NCBI RefSeq assembly: GCF_047495555.1
Contig: NZ_CP166866.1
Span: forward strand, 1,462,001-1,526,000
Direction of reading: 5' to 3'
Length of the DNA: 64,000 bases
Source of the DNA: Methanobacterium_D sp040373355
GTDB lineage: Archaea > Methanobacteriota > Methanobacteria > Methanobacteriales > Methanobacteriaceae
The notes below the pieces were generated by a model, which saw only the letters and a program-made list of their open reading frames with translations, ran no database searches and had not been told where the DNA came from. The translations under genes and the position numbers were made by a program. Numbering within the stretch: the first letter of the stretch is position 1; each line of letters begins with the position of its first letter. Of the stretch, positions 35,059 to 44,152 are shown piece by piece.

Positions 35059-36612
35059 TTAACAGTTACCTTGAAGAAGGGTTTTCTTTAGTTCTCTTTT
35101 TGATTCTGTAATTAAATCTATTTTAATTATATTAATATTATTTTCTTGCAGATACATTGCAAGTTGTACTGGCGTTACAGTCTCATCTACATCTAAAATA
35201 ACTGCATCTATTTCAGATGAAATAGCATATGTACCATAATCTTTTAGGACTTTAATTGCACCAACAATATCATCTGTTTTAACACGATAAGAGCGTACTT
35301 TTTTTTCTATATCTGCAATATCAATATTTTTTCGTTGAAGTTCAATAAGAATGTGTTTTCCAAGAGTTTCTTTAATAACATATAAATCTATAATATCCTT
35401 CTTCCGATTTATACGTACAGCCTGTGCAATTTGAGCTAAATCTCTTGCATGAGCAAAGCTTGGTTGTAAACCTTCTCCCCCTTGTGAAGATGGAGTATAT
35501 ACATTTAAAAAAGCATCAATAATATTTTCATCATAATTTTCCCCTAATTCATGTAAGTTCTTCTTAAAAACTTTTGCGAGTTCATCAAGAGGGGGATTTT
35601 TGAGGAAAATATGTAGTGGTGCTCTTCTTAAATGAGCTTCGTCCATTATGCTTATATCTAAGTTAGTGGAGAAAGCAGGGATAAAATGGCTGTGAACGAT
35701 TACAGGAACTCCCCTTACATAAATCACATCTTTTTTATTTTCCATGGGGACAATAAGCCTATTTAGAAGGAGTTCATGGTCATCTCTTTGTCTTCCAAGA
35801 TCGTCTATTAAAAGGACTCCTCCATTTGCCTTAATAATAGGTGAAGTTTCATAAACACCTTTATCTGGATTATAATTTGTTTCAAGTTTATTTAAACTAA
35901 GTTCTGCACCTGTAAGTACAAATGGGGCATGAATTTTAACCCATCGGGGATCTTCAGGCTGTTCGTCACACATTTTATGAAAATCGGGGTCATAAAATTG
36001 AACTACTGCTCCTCCAAACTCAATAAATTTTGGAATTATATTTGGAGGAAGAAGATCTGACATTTTACTAACCGTAAATGTTTTACCAGTTCCTGGAGGC
36101 CCATATACAAAAATACCTTTTCCAATGGTACACGACTCTAATAATACTTCTTTTGCATGCTCTACCCCTACAACATCACTAAATGTACTTTCAATTACGC
36201 TTTCAGGAATGTTTATAGGATGTCTTCCTTTTAATTGGGCATCCATAAGTTCATAATAATCCTCGTAAGAAACAGGTGCCATACCTATATATGGATTTTC
36301 TTCAAGAGCTCTTCTGGCTTTTTCATGTCCTTTTTTGGTTACGGTATATTCAACGCTTGAAAATAGGAAACCACCACTTGTAGGTGCACAGAATCCATCT
36401 TCTTCAAGTTTTCTAAGGGTTTGTTCTAGAATATCCCAGTGAATACCGGTCATTTCATTTAATAAACTTGTTTTTATGGTTCCATAGCTTGATACAATTT
36501 TTAAAATTAAATTTTTAACAAAAGATTCTGAGAGCTTTAATTCTTCAAGATTTCGGGGCTGTTTAAGGATGCTAATAATTTTTTCCATTTTTTCATCGTG
36601 ATAGTAGTTCAT
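35059..36612 (-). CDS. Winged-helix AAA+ ATPase, uncharacterised
   Basis: A 517-residue protein. Residues 25-105 look like a winged-helix domain. An AAA+ module follows with Walker A GPPGTGKT at 171-178, Walker B GGVLLIDD at 264-271, a sensor-1 region near SHFIPAFSTN and an arginine-bearing AHLRRAPLHIFLKNPP. The last 130 residues are helical, ending in a small alpha/beta segment. The form resembles predicted ATPases with chaperone activity that occur in bacteria and methanogens; no role is established. The gene is alone between the SemiSWEET and HAD genes, with a GGTGAT site before its ATG. Confidence 0.8.
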   Translation of the reverse strand: MNYYHDEKMEKIISILKQPRNLEELKLSESFVKNLILKIVSSYGTIKTSLLNEMTGIHWDILEQTLRKLEEDGFCAPTSGGFLFSSVEYTVTKKGHEKARRALEENPYIGMAPVSYEDYYELMDAQLKGRHPINIPESVIESTFSDVVGVEHAKEVLLESCTIGKGIFVYGPPGTGKTFTVSKMSDLLPPNIIPKFIEFGGAVVQFYDPDFHKMCDEQPEDPRWVKIHAPFVLTGAELSLNKLETNYNPDKGVYETSPIIKANGGVLLIDDLGRQRDDHELLLNRLIVPMENKKDVIYVRGVPVIVHSHFIPAFSTNLDISIMDEAHLRRAPLHIFLKNPPLDELAKVFKKNLHELGENYDENIIDAFLNVYTPSSQGGEGLQPSFAHARDLAQIAQAVRINRKKDIIDLYVIKETLGKHILIELQRKNIDIADIEKKVRSYRVKTDDIVGAIKVLKDYGTYAISSEIDAVILDVDETVTPVQLAMYLQENNINIIKIDLITESKRELKKTLLQGNC

Positions 36613-36723
36613 CTAATCACCTTGAATTATTTGAATTCACTGAAATTTTTTAGACTAAGATTAATATTCATTAATTTTAAGATATAAAACTGTGTATTAT
36701 CATGTTTTATTCATTGTTTTTGA

Positions 36724-37404
36724 TTATAATAAATTATTAAGTTCACCAATGTGTTTGATTACATCTATTTCAATATTATTTTTTTCAAGATACTCTTTAT
36801 CTGATTCTGTCAACTTAGAATTAACAAGTATAGCAGACATACCTGATTCTAGCGCACCAAGTATATCTTCACTAAATTTATTGCCGATCATAATTGATTC
36901 TTCTGGAGAACACTCCATTTTATCCATTGCAGTCTTAAAAATTTGTATATCTGGTTTATTAACTCCTGCTTCTTCAGATGTAATCACCTGATCAAAAAAA
37001 TGATGTAGGTCTAGTCGAATTAATTTTTCCCATTGTTTGATAGTTATTCCATTTGAGATAACTCCCAGACTATAACCCCTTTTTTTAAGATATATTAGAG
37101 TCCTTGTTGTCTGTGGAAACAATCTTAGAAGCGCAAATTTAACGTTGTGATAAGTAATCATCCCCAGCCCTATTAAAAGAGGTTTTTCTTCCCCAAAAAC
37201 TCTCTTTGTTAAAATATTAAAATGTTTATCATAATTAGATCCATATTCATCAATTATTTCTCTTAAAAGTTTATATGCTTCATCTGATTCAAGTGGTAAG
37301 CCAGCATCAATCATTACGTTTAATGCTGCCTTTCTTGCAAGCTTTGCAAAGCCTGAAGTATCATATAATGTATCATCGATATCAAAAAAAACTACTTTTA
37401 TCAT
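36724..37404 (-). CDS. HAD-superfamily hydrolase (TIGR02253-like)
   Basis: A 226-residue haloacid dehalogenase-type phosphatase. Motif I is FFDIDDTLYDTSGFAK with the nucleophile Asp, motif II is LGVISNG, the Lys is in EEAGVNKPDIQIF, and motif III is MIGNKFSEDILGA. A helical cap lies between motifs I and II. It likely removes phosphate from a small metabolite; the substrate is unknown. ATG 37404 is preferred to GTG 37410 because GGTG lies a few bases before it. Confidence 0.88.
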   Translation of the reverse strand: MIKVVFFDIDDTLYDTSGFAKLARKAALNVMIDAGLPLESDEAYKLLREIIDEYGSNYDKHFNILTKRVFGEEKPLLIGLGMITYHNVKFALLRLFPQTTRTLIYLKKRGYSLGVISNGITIKQWEKLIRLDLHHFFDQVITSEEAGVNKPDIQIFKTAMDKMECSPEESIMIGNKFSEDILGALESGMSAILVNSKLTESDKEYLEKNNIEIDVIKHIGELNNLL

Positions 37405-37576
37405 TATCACACCGGATATAGTTGTAAAGAATGATTATATTCTTGTAGCAATGCAATATAAAGTTAAGGAAATAAAAATTTTAGTTTATTCTTCTGTAGA
37501 ATAATTATATTAAATAAAAAGCTTTAAATCTTAAAAAAGAGCAAAATTATAGTTTTTAGTAAAAATAAGTTACGTA

Positions 37577-38233
37577 TTAAAAGAACGCATCAAGACTGCT
37601 CTGTTTTTCTTTATGAAGAATATCTTGTTCAGAATATCCAAAAGATTCAATTATTCTTCCAACTGCAGGTAAAACTTGGTTTTCTATATAATAATTAGGA
37701 TCATAATTAGAAAGCTTTGCGTCTTCTATAGGTTCAGCACGCTTACTTATAGGTTCTTTTCCTCTTACAACCACATATCTTATAATTGAGCCTCTTCCTA
37801 TATTTCTACCCCTTTCTATAGATTTTTTTGCTGCAAGAACATGGGGGGCCATTTGTGTATATTCATGTGGATTTTTTGTAAGTTGAGTATGAATAACCAG
37901 ATCCTCAAGCTTAACATTACCTTTTTTAATGTCTTCAATTACACTTTTAACAATTTTTACTGCTTTTTCAGGTGAAGCATCTTTTAAAATAGCATTGATG
38001 ACTTTACGCTGAGTATTTTTAGTTATTGGGGCCCAGTCTCTTCTTACTAGTTCTAAACCCTTAACAACTATAGTTTCATCTTCAATAAGAGCATATCTTT
38101 TCTTCGTTACAAAAAAACCTCTTTTAAAGAAACCTTCATATTCAAGTTCCATACCGTCAGGTAGTTCTTTATTTACGGCTTTAAGGAACTTTTGAGCATT
38201 TTCTTTAATTTCTTGATCCAATAGATACACCAT
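37577..38233 (-). CDS. polB2: DNA polymerase B small subunit (PolB2, split family B polymerase)
   Basis: A 218-residue protein equal to the C-terminal palm and thumb of a family B DNA polymerase. It carries the KKRYA motif (44-48, in GFFVTKKRYALIED) and ends in QSSLDAFF, a clear PCNA-binding PIP box. In Methanothermobacter the polymerase is encoded by two separate genes, the larger giving exonuclease and palm and the smaller this part; the larger partner is not in the window. The ATG has GGTTT upstream only, so initiation may be leaderless. It lies downstream of rps8e, beyond a hairpin-rich spacer. Confidence 0.9.
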   Translation of the reverse strand: MVYLLDQEIKENAQKFLKAVNKELPDGMELEYEGFFKRGFFVTKKRYALIEDETIVVKGLELVRRDWAPITKNTQRKVINAILKDASPEKAVKIVKSVIEDIKKGNVKLEDLVIHTQLTKNPHEYTQMAPHVLAAKKSIERGRNIGRGSIIRYVVVRGKEPISKRAEPIEDAKLSNYDPNYYIENQVLPAVGRIIESFGYSEQDILHKEKQSSLDAFF

Positions 38234-38301
38234 TATTGAATATATTAAACCTTACAAAATTTTTAATTTTATGGCGTTAAAAATAAGATTTTTAACAGTA
38301 T

Positions 38302-38425
38302 GGAAAAATTGAAAATTTTTCCAGCTACAAACTTTGTTTTGTAAACACCAAAAATCTCTCAAAAATTCGTAGAATTTTTGGTGTGCATAACTTTAGTTTT
38401 GCTAACTTGGTTTTGAGAGATTTTT
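38302..38425. repeat. Compound hairpin cluster between polB2 and rps8e
   Basis: Perfect stems: GGAAAAATT-GAA-AATTTTTCC (38302-38322); TACAAA/TTTGTA (38326-38343); AAAAATTC-GTA-GAATTTTT inside CACCAAAAAT/ATTTTTGGTG (38346-38383); and a 15-pair outer stem AAAAATCTCTCAAAA (38350-38364) with TTTTGAGAGATTTTT (38411-38425). Alternative folds compete. Three-base loops recur as in the array near 45.8 kb. It sits between two co-directional genes, so it could end the rps8e message or process the transcript. Confidence 0.65.
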
Positions 38426-38450
38426 GAGTGAAAAGAGTGTATTAATTGAT

Positions 38451-38831
38451 TTATTCAACTAATACGCCGTTTATAACTCCGTCTTGACCAGGTCTTGAAG
38501 TCACTTTAACTCTTCCAGCACTAGTTTCGACTACAGCACCTTTTGTTATGATATTCCTACGTACAAAGTGAGTGTTAGCACTATTTTCAACAACACTTAA
38601 AATTTCTGCAGCTTCAACTTTGTTGGTTTCAGGGTTAACGACGTTGATTTTGTTGTCATTTGTAAGTCTTATTTTATCGTTACCGCCTTTTGTACGGATT
38701 TTTTTGATTTTCCTGTCTCCAATTTTAGTTTCAGCTGCTCCTTTTCCAAGTTCAGATTTCCTCTTGTTCTTGTTAAGTTTAGCGCGTCCTCCACTAGGTT
38801 TTCTTAATGATTCTCCTTGCCAAATTGCCAT
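38451..38831 (-). CDS. rps8e: 30S ribosomal protein S8e
   Basis: A 126-residue archaeal/eukaryotic ribosomal protein. It opens AIWQGESLRKPSGGRAKLNK, with KNKRKSELG and GGNDKIRLTNDNKINVVNPE following, all diagnostic for S8e. It binds 16S rRNA in the small subunit. GAGGTG lies seven bases before the ATG. Length matches family norms. Confidence 0.97.
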   Translation of the reverse strand: MAIWQGESLRKPSGGRAKLNKNKRKSELGKGAAETKIGDRKIKKIRTKGGNDKIRLTNDNKINVVNPETNKVEAAEILSVVENSANTHFVRRNIITKGAVVETSAGRVKVTSRPGQDGVINGVLVE

Positions 38832-39232
38832 TTTTTCACCTCATAATATTTATATGATTAATTTTTAGTTATTAAGAATATACTTAAATAGAATTTAAAA
38901 TTATTCCACATTTAAGAAATTATTCTCAAAAAAGCACTATCTTGAATAGTTAGTAGTATATATTAATTCAAGAACACCTTATTTATAGATATCCTTAAAT
39001 TAGGTACTCTAGGATATTTATTTGAACATATTTAAATATTTCAATTAAATCTCCTTTAAATATATTCTTTAACTTTTAATATATAACAAGCCATATATAT
39101 TTTATTATGCTATCCAATAATTAACTTTAAATTATTGAATATTTTATTTAATATAAACAAGCTTTTAAGTAAATTTTATCTAAAATTAATCAAATTAGTA
39201 AAGATTTAAACTATAAAAACTAGGGTGAACTT
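38832..39232. other. Divergent promoter region of rps8e and hypE
   Basis: 400 AT-rich bases between divergent genes. It must hold both promoters. I see no ORF with a ribosome site, no conserved block shared with other gaps and no strong hairpin. Confidence 0.4.
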
Positions 39233-40243
39233 ATGAAAATCAGCATGGCACACGGCGCTGGCGGAGAAATGATGCAGAGTCTAATATCAGATATTATTCT
39301 TAGCAATATAAAAAATAAAAACGTTAATGGCGGAATAGGTCTCGCAGAACTCGATGATGGGGCTACAATTCCTCTTGAAGATTATGAAATTGTAATCAGT
39401 ACTGATGCTCACACTATTGACCCAATATTCTTCCCTGGTGGAGATATTGGAAGAATATCTATTACTGGAACTGTAAATGATGTAGCAGTAATGGGTGCAA
39501 AGCCCCTTGCAATTGCAAATGCAATGGTTATAAGTGAAGGATTTACAAGCGAAGAATTTGAAAGGGTAATTAAATCCATGGATGAAGCATGTACAGAAGC
39601 TGGTGTATCTCTTGTAACTGGAGATACTAAGGTTATGGAGCAAGGTAAACTTGATAAAATTGTAATTTCAACAACCGGAATTGGAATTGCTAAAAAAGGT
39701 CAAGTTACCCGTGATGCAGGCCTTGAAGTTGGAAATAAAATCATTTTATCGGGTAGTGTTGGAGATCATGGAATCGCACTTATGTCCTATCGTGAAGGAT
39801 TTGGATTTGAAACTGATTTACAATCAGATGTTGCTCCAGTAGTTGAAATGACTGAAAAAGCTTTAGAAATTGGTGGGGTTACAGCAATGAAAGATCCAAC
39901 TAGAGGAGGAATTGCAAATGCATTAAACGAACTTGCATCTAAATCTGGCGTTGGAATGATGATATATGAGGATAAGATCCCTATAAAACCTCAGGTTCAT
40001 GCAGCATCAGAAATGCTTGGAATCGACCCATTTGAAGTTGCTAACGAAGGAAAAGTAGTAATGGGTGTTCAAGCAGAAAAAGCAGAAGAAATTCTGGAAG
40101 CTTTAAGAAACACTAAGTACGGAAAAGAAGCCCAAATAATCGGTGAAGTTACAGAAGATAAGCTCGTAATTATGGAAACTTCGCTTGGTGGAAAAAGAAT
40201 CCTTGAAGCTCCAATCGCAGACCCTGTTCCTAGGGTTTGTTAG
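39233..40243 (+). CDS. hypE: Hydrogenase maturation protein HypE
   Basis: A 336-residue enzyme of the PurM/HypE fold that dehydrates the carbamoyl group on its own C-terminal Cys to make the cyanide ligands of [NiFe]-hydrogenases, using ATP. Seen are the N-terminal AHGAGGEMMQSLI, the ATP-binding TGTVNDVAVMGAKP, the KDPTRGGIANAL loop and the required C-terminal PRVC. Hydrogenases are central to a hydrogen-using methanogen. AGGGTG precedes the ATG. HypF and HypC are not in the window. Confidence 0.96.
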   Translation: MKISMAHGAGGEMMQSLISDIILSNIKNKNVNGGIGLAELDDGATIPLEDYEIVISTDAHTIDPIFFPGGDIGRISITGTVNDVAVMGAKPLAIANAMVISEGFTSEEFERVIKSMDEACTEAGVSLVTGDTKVMEQGKLDKIVISTTGIGIAKKGQVTRDAGLEVGNKIILSGSVGDHGIALMSYREGFGFETDLQSDVAPVVEMTEKALEIGGVTAMKDPTRGGIANALNELASKSGVGMMIYEDKIPIKPQVHAASEMLGIDPFEVANEGKVVMGVQAEKAEEILEALRNTKYGKEAQIIGEVTEDKLVIMETSLGGKRILEAPIADPVPRVC

Positions 40244-40325
40244 AATTATTTTTTAAAAATTATTTTTTTGTAAAAATATTTATATCAAAAAAATATAAAG
40301 AGTAATAAAATAACTAAAAGGTTGA

Positions 40326-40360
40326 AGGAAAACAAGGTTTTTCCTGAATCTAAAATTCAG
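40326..40360. repeat. Pair of adjacent hairpins upstream of the RDD gene
   Basis: AGGAAAA/TTTTCCT around CAAGG (40326-40345) is directly followed by CTGAAT-CTAAA-ATTCAG (40344-40360), about 20 bases before the RDD start codon. They may close the hypE message or form a leader structure. The style resembles the other hairpin clusters in this window. Confidence 0.45.
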
Positions 40361-40380
40361 AAAAATTTTGAGGGTATATA

Positions 40381-40836
40381 ATGGAGAGTTTATGGGGGAA
40401 AAGGTTCTTAGCCTTATTAATTGATGCTGTTGTTTTAACGCTTTTAATGTGGATAATAAGTGCTCTTAGTTATCCTTTAATTGCAATTGCAGGCATATAT
40501 GGAATTTTAAATTACTGGTTTATTTTAGCTGCACTGGTAATTATAGGATATTTCACATACCTGGAAGGTAATTACAGTACCACCATTGGAAAAAACATCA
40601 TAAAAATTAAAGTCATTGTAGATAGTGGCAAAATGGATTATCAAACTGCATTTAAAAGGAATATATCTAAAATTTTATGGTTCCCTTTAATTATTGATGT
40701 ATTAGCAAGATATGCTACTGGTAACTCTAAAGTAAGATATCTTGATGAATTTGCAGGAACAGATGTAGTTCTGGTTAAATCAGAACAAAAATCTGTAAAT
40801 AAGAAAACTGATACTCCGGAAAGTATATCAAAATAA
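40381..40836 (+). CDS. RDD-family membrane protein
   Basis: A 151-residue protein with three transmembrane helices. The RDD signature residues appear as GKRFLALLIDAVVLTLL in helix I (Arg then Asp), and TTIGKNIIKIKVI follows helix II. RDD proteins are suspected transport or stress-related proteins with no firm function. The C-terminal 30 residues are polar and Lys-rich. GAGGG lies before the ATG. It is 137 bases past hypE on the same strand. Confidence 0.82.
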   Translation: MESLWGKRFLALLIDAVVLTLLMWIISALSYPLIAIAGIYGILNYWFILAALVIIGYFTYLEGNYSTTIGKNIIKIKVIVDSGKMDYQTAFKRNISKILWFPLIIDVLARYATGNSKVRYLDEFAGTDVVLVKSEQKSVNKKTDTPESISK

Positions 40837-40951
40837 GTTCAATAAAATCTAATTTACTTCTTTTTATATTTATTTTAATTAAATTTTTTAGTCTAATAAA
40901 ATAAACAATCTAATATTAACTTTAAATAGAAATTATTAAAATCACTAAGTT

Positions 40952-41617
40952 GTGAAGGATATGGGTAAACAAAACTATACAGATAGTTCCTTTATGGGCG
41001 CATCAACAAAGCAAGGCTATAATATTGCAAATAAAAGTAGAGAAATAGTCAGATCATTAATTAGGGATAAAATAAAAGGATTAACTGAAGAAGAAAAATC
41101 AATTGTTGAAAGAATTGTACATTCAACAGCAGACCCTGAATATGCAGACATAACTAAAATTTCTCCTGATTTTGTAAATGAAAGCATAAACGCTGTTAAA
41201 AATAAAAAAAATATTTTAACAGATATAAATATGGTTAAAGCAGGGATAAACAAGTACGATGGTAATGTAATTTGTTATATAAGTGATAAAAAAGCCATAA
41301 AGATTGCTAAAGATGAACAGATAACACGTGCAGCAGCAGCAGTGCGCATAGCTTACGAGAAAGGATTCAATGGAATTTTAGTGGTAGGGAACGCACCAAC
41401 AGCGCTTTTTGAAGCAATTAATTTAGTTGAAAATGAAGGAATGGAAATAAGTTCTATTATCGGTGTCCCTGTAGGTTTTGTAGGGGCAGCTGAATCAAAA
41501 GAAACACTTAAAAACACAAGTATTCCTTATATTATAACTGAAGGACCTAAAGGTGGAACCCCTGTTGCAGTTGCAGCTGCAAATTCAATAATTGGTCTTG
41601 CCAAAAAAATTGACTAA
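40952..41617 (+). CDS. cbiC: Cobalt-precorrin-8 methylmutase
   Basis: A 221-residue enzyme that moves a methyl group from C-11 to C-12 to make cobyrinate in cobamide synthesis, needed for methyl-tetrahydromethanopterin:CoM methyltransferase. Family stretches include GASTKQGYNIANKSREIV, IVHSTADPEYADI with the catalytic His, VGNAPTALFEA, GVPVGFVGAAESKE and GPKGGTPVAVAAANS. The start at GTG 40952 or the ATG three codons later is uncertain; neither has a well-spaced ribosome site. Confidence 0.93.
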   Translation: MKDMGKQNYTDSSFMGASTKQGYNIANKSREIVRSLIRDKIKGLTEEEKSIVERIVHSTADPEYADITKISPDFVNESINAVKNKKNILTDINMVKAGINKYDGNVICYISDKKAIKIAKDEQITRAAAAVRIAYEKGFNGILVVGNAPTALFEAINLVENEGMEISSIIGVPVGFVGAAESKETLKNTSIPYIITEGPKGGTPVAVAAANSIIGLAKKID

Positions 41618-41688
41618 ATTTAGAAATATAGTTTTTGTACTTATTCATATGTTATATAAAAAAATAGAAGTGTTATTTAAGGAGCTAA

Positions 41689-42951
41689 ATGATGAGATCA
41701 GAAGAATTATTTAATGATGCCAAAAATTATCTCCCTGGAGGAGTAGATTCGCCAGTTAGAGCTTATAAACCATACCCGTTCTTTGCAAAGTATGCTATGG
41801 GTTCAAAAATATATGATGTTGATGAAAATGAATATATAGATTACTGTCTCGCATATGGACCCCTTGTTCTTGGCCATGCTAACGATAAAATCATGCAGAA
41901 AGTAAAAGATCAATTAGATCTGGGAACTGCTTTTGGTGTACCAACAGAAAAAGAAATAGAACTTGCAAAGCTTGTTATAAATAAAATGCCATGTGCTGAA
42001 ATGGTGCGATTTGTTAATTCTGGTACTGAAGCAACAATGAGCGCAATAAGACTTGCAAGGGCAGCAACAGGTAAAAAGAAAATAATCAAATTTGAAGGAT
42101 CTTATCACGGTGCACATGATTATGTTCTTGTAAAATCAGGTTCTGGAGCGGTCGGATTACCTGATTCGCCCGGTGTTCCTGAAGAAACCACAAAGAATAC
42201 AATTTTAGTTCCTTTTAATGACGAAGAAGCTTTAATAAGTCTCATTGGTAAAGAAGGAAATGAAATTGCAGCTATAATTGTAGAGCCAATAATGGGTAAT
42301 ATAGGATGTATCTTACCTAAAGAAGGTTATTTACAATTTTTAAGAAAAATAACATCTGAAAATAATATTATTTTAATATTTGACGAAGTAATTACTGGAT
42401 TTAGAATTGCAGAAGGCGGAGCACAGGAATATTTTGGTGTTACTCCAGATCTTATAACCCTTGGGAAAATATTGGGTGGGGGATTCCCTATGGGTGCTTT
42501 AGCAGGTAAAAAGGAACTTATGGAAATGATTGCACCTTCCGGAAGTGTATATCAGGCAGGAACATTTAACGGAAATCCTGTATCTGTTACAGCAGGACTT
42601 GCAATGTTAAGTCAATTAGATAGTAGCTTTTACAACGAGCAGGATAAAAATGGAGATATCTTGAGAAAGGGATTAAGGGAAATAGTCGAAGATAATGGTC
42701 TAAACTTTAATGTTGTAGGTTTGAGTTCTATGTTCCAGATTTACTTTACGGGAGATGAAGTTTTAGACTACAGCAGTGCTAAGTCTGCAGATACAGAAAG
42801 ATTCAATAGCTATTTCCATGAGCTGCTCAAAAGAGGTGTCTTTATCCCACCTTCACAGTTCGAATGTTGTTTCTTATCTTTAATGCATAGTAAAGAAGAT
42901 ATTGAAAAAACAATGGAATCGGTAGATTCAGCATTAAAAATAATTAAATAA
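41689..42951 (+). CDS. hemL: Glutamate-1-semialdehyde 2,1-aminomutase
   Basis: A 420-residue PLP enzyme that makes 5-aminolevulinate, the substrate of HemB. Seen are the N-terminal YLPGGVDSPVRAYKPYP, the SGTEATMSAIRLARAATG phosphate-binding region, FDEVITGFR, and the PLP lysine in TLGKILGGGFPMGA. Length fits the family. GGAG precedes an ATG-ATG pair. It follows cbiC by 71 bases, so two tetrapyrrole genes may share a transcript. Confidence 0.96.
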   Translation: MMRSEELFNDAKNYLPGGVDSPVRAYKPYPFFAKYAMGSKIYDVDENEYIDYCLAYGPLVLGHANDKIMQKVKDQLDLGTAFGVPTEKEIELAKLVINKMPCAEMVRFVNSGTEATMSAIRLARAATGKKKIIKFEGSYHGAHDYVLVKSGSGAVGLPDSPGVPEETTKNTILVPFNDEEALISLIGKEGNEIAAIIVEPIMGNIGCILPKEGYLQFLRKITSENNIILIFDEVITGFRIAEGGAQEYFGVTPDLITLGKILGGGFPMGALAGKKELMEMIAPSGSVYQAGTFNGNPVSVTAGLAMLSQLDSSFYNEQDKNGDILRKGLREIVEDNGLNFNVVGLSSMFQIYFTGDEVLDYSSAKSADTERFNSYFHELLKRGVFIPPSQFECCFLSLMHSKEDIEKTMESVDSALKIIK

Positions 42952-42962
42952 TTTTACTTTTT

Positions 42963-43748
42963 TTATTTTAGCGCGTAAATGGCAATAATACTTAAAAGGG
43001 CAATCATAAATGCTACAATACCTAATTTACTATATGAATAGATATTATTAAAACTAGTTTGTTTAGTTTCGCGCTTATCTTTTATATATGAAATTAAATG
43101 TTTTTCCTGTTCTATAACATCGTCTATAATCATTTTTTGGTTGTTAATATCATTTTTAATATTTTTTTCTTCCATTATATTCCATAATGACCATTTATTA
43201 TCCTTAGTATCCATTATTTTCTCTTGTTTAATACTATCTAGTAGCTTTTCCTGCTTTTTAACATTTTGATGTAGTTTTTCTAGAAATTCACGGCGTTTTT
43301 CTGCTTTAACTCTTATTAGTTCTACCATTTGTTTAAGATCTTCATATTCATCATAGTATAAATCTTTATAGTCATCATTAACCGATTTTTTATAAGACAA
43401 ATTAAAATTATTTAAGTTAGGAGTTTTTGAATTTTTAAGAATATCTATATTTTCATGATATTCTAAATCATTTCCACATTCGCATCCTTTAAAATCTCCT
43501 AAAGATTCTCCATTTTTTAATTTATAATATCCTAAACAACTTCTGCAGACTAGATATCCATTAGGTTTATTTATTTTACTTCTCTTCTCGTAAATCTTTT
43601 TTAATTCTTTTAGCGTATTTGTTTGATTTTCTTCGAGAGTCTTCGATTCTTTAGTTTTATTATTTTTTCCATAGATTCTTTTTAATTCTTCTAATTTATC
43701 TGCAGGATTTTCCCCATAAATTTTGTCTACTTCATTTTTTAAATTCAC
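42963..43748 (-). CDS. Tail-anchored zinc-ribbon and coiled-coil protein
   Basis: A 261-residue protein I do not recognise. The first 57 residues hold three related repeats: NEVDKIYGEN, DKLEELKRIYGKN and NTLKELKKIYEKR. Then comes a putative zinc ribbon (VCRSCLGYYKLKNG with CECGND), a long charged coiled coil (about 125-225) and a C-terminal transmembrane helix (GIVAFMIALLSIIAIYAL). It is likely anchored by its tail and faces the cytoplasm. The start is GTG 43748, eight bases after GGTGG. It converges with hemL. Confidence 0.65.
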   Translation of the reverse strand: MNLKNEVDKIYGENPADKLEELKRIYGKNNKTKESKTLEENQTNTLKELKKIYEKRSKINKPNGYLVCRSCLGYYKLKNGESLGDFKGCECGNDLEYHENIDILKNSKTPNLNNFNLSYKKSVNDDYKDLYYDEYEDLKQMVELIRVKAEKRREFLEKLHQNVKKQEKLLDSIKQEKIMDTKDNKWSLWNIMEEKNIKNDINNQKMIIDDVIEQEKHLISYIKDKRETKQTSFNNIYSYSKLGIVAFMIALLSIIAIYALK

Positions 43749-44152
43749 AAAAAATACCACCAAATAAGGTTTTAGACATCTCGTGAAATTTTAGTAGTAG
43801 GTTTACTGATAGAAAATTAACTCAAATAATGGTTAATGCTAAAGTCCCCCCTTATGCCCATATAATATTGAGTATGAACTAATATAAGTATATTTCTTAT
43901 TTTAATAATTAGATATGCTTAAATACAAATATGTAGCATAAATATTTCTGCCTGTATATTAATTATTAATATTTTATTATAATAGACATCATACATCTAA
44001 ATATTTCTGGATTTATAAATAATAACATTTATCAAATGAATTAATCTTATATTTCCTGTTAAAATCTTATATTTTGAAAAAAGAGGCAATAATATGAATA
44101 ATTAATAGTATTTTGATATATGATCTTATATAAATAAATTTGGAAGAATGTT
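43749..44152. other. Divergent AT-rich gap
   Basis: About 400 bases between the zinc-ribbon gene and mtxX. One C-rich run (GTCCCCCCTTATGCCC, about 43843-43860) breaks the AT background. AAATATTTCTG occurs twice here and once more near 4020. No gene or clear hairpin is supportable. Confidence 0.35.
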
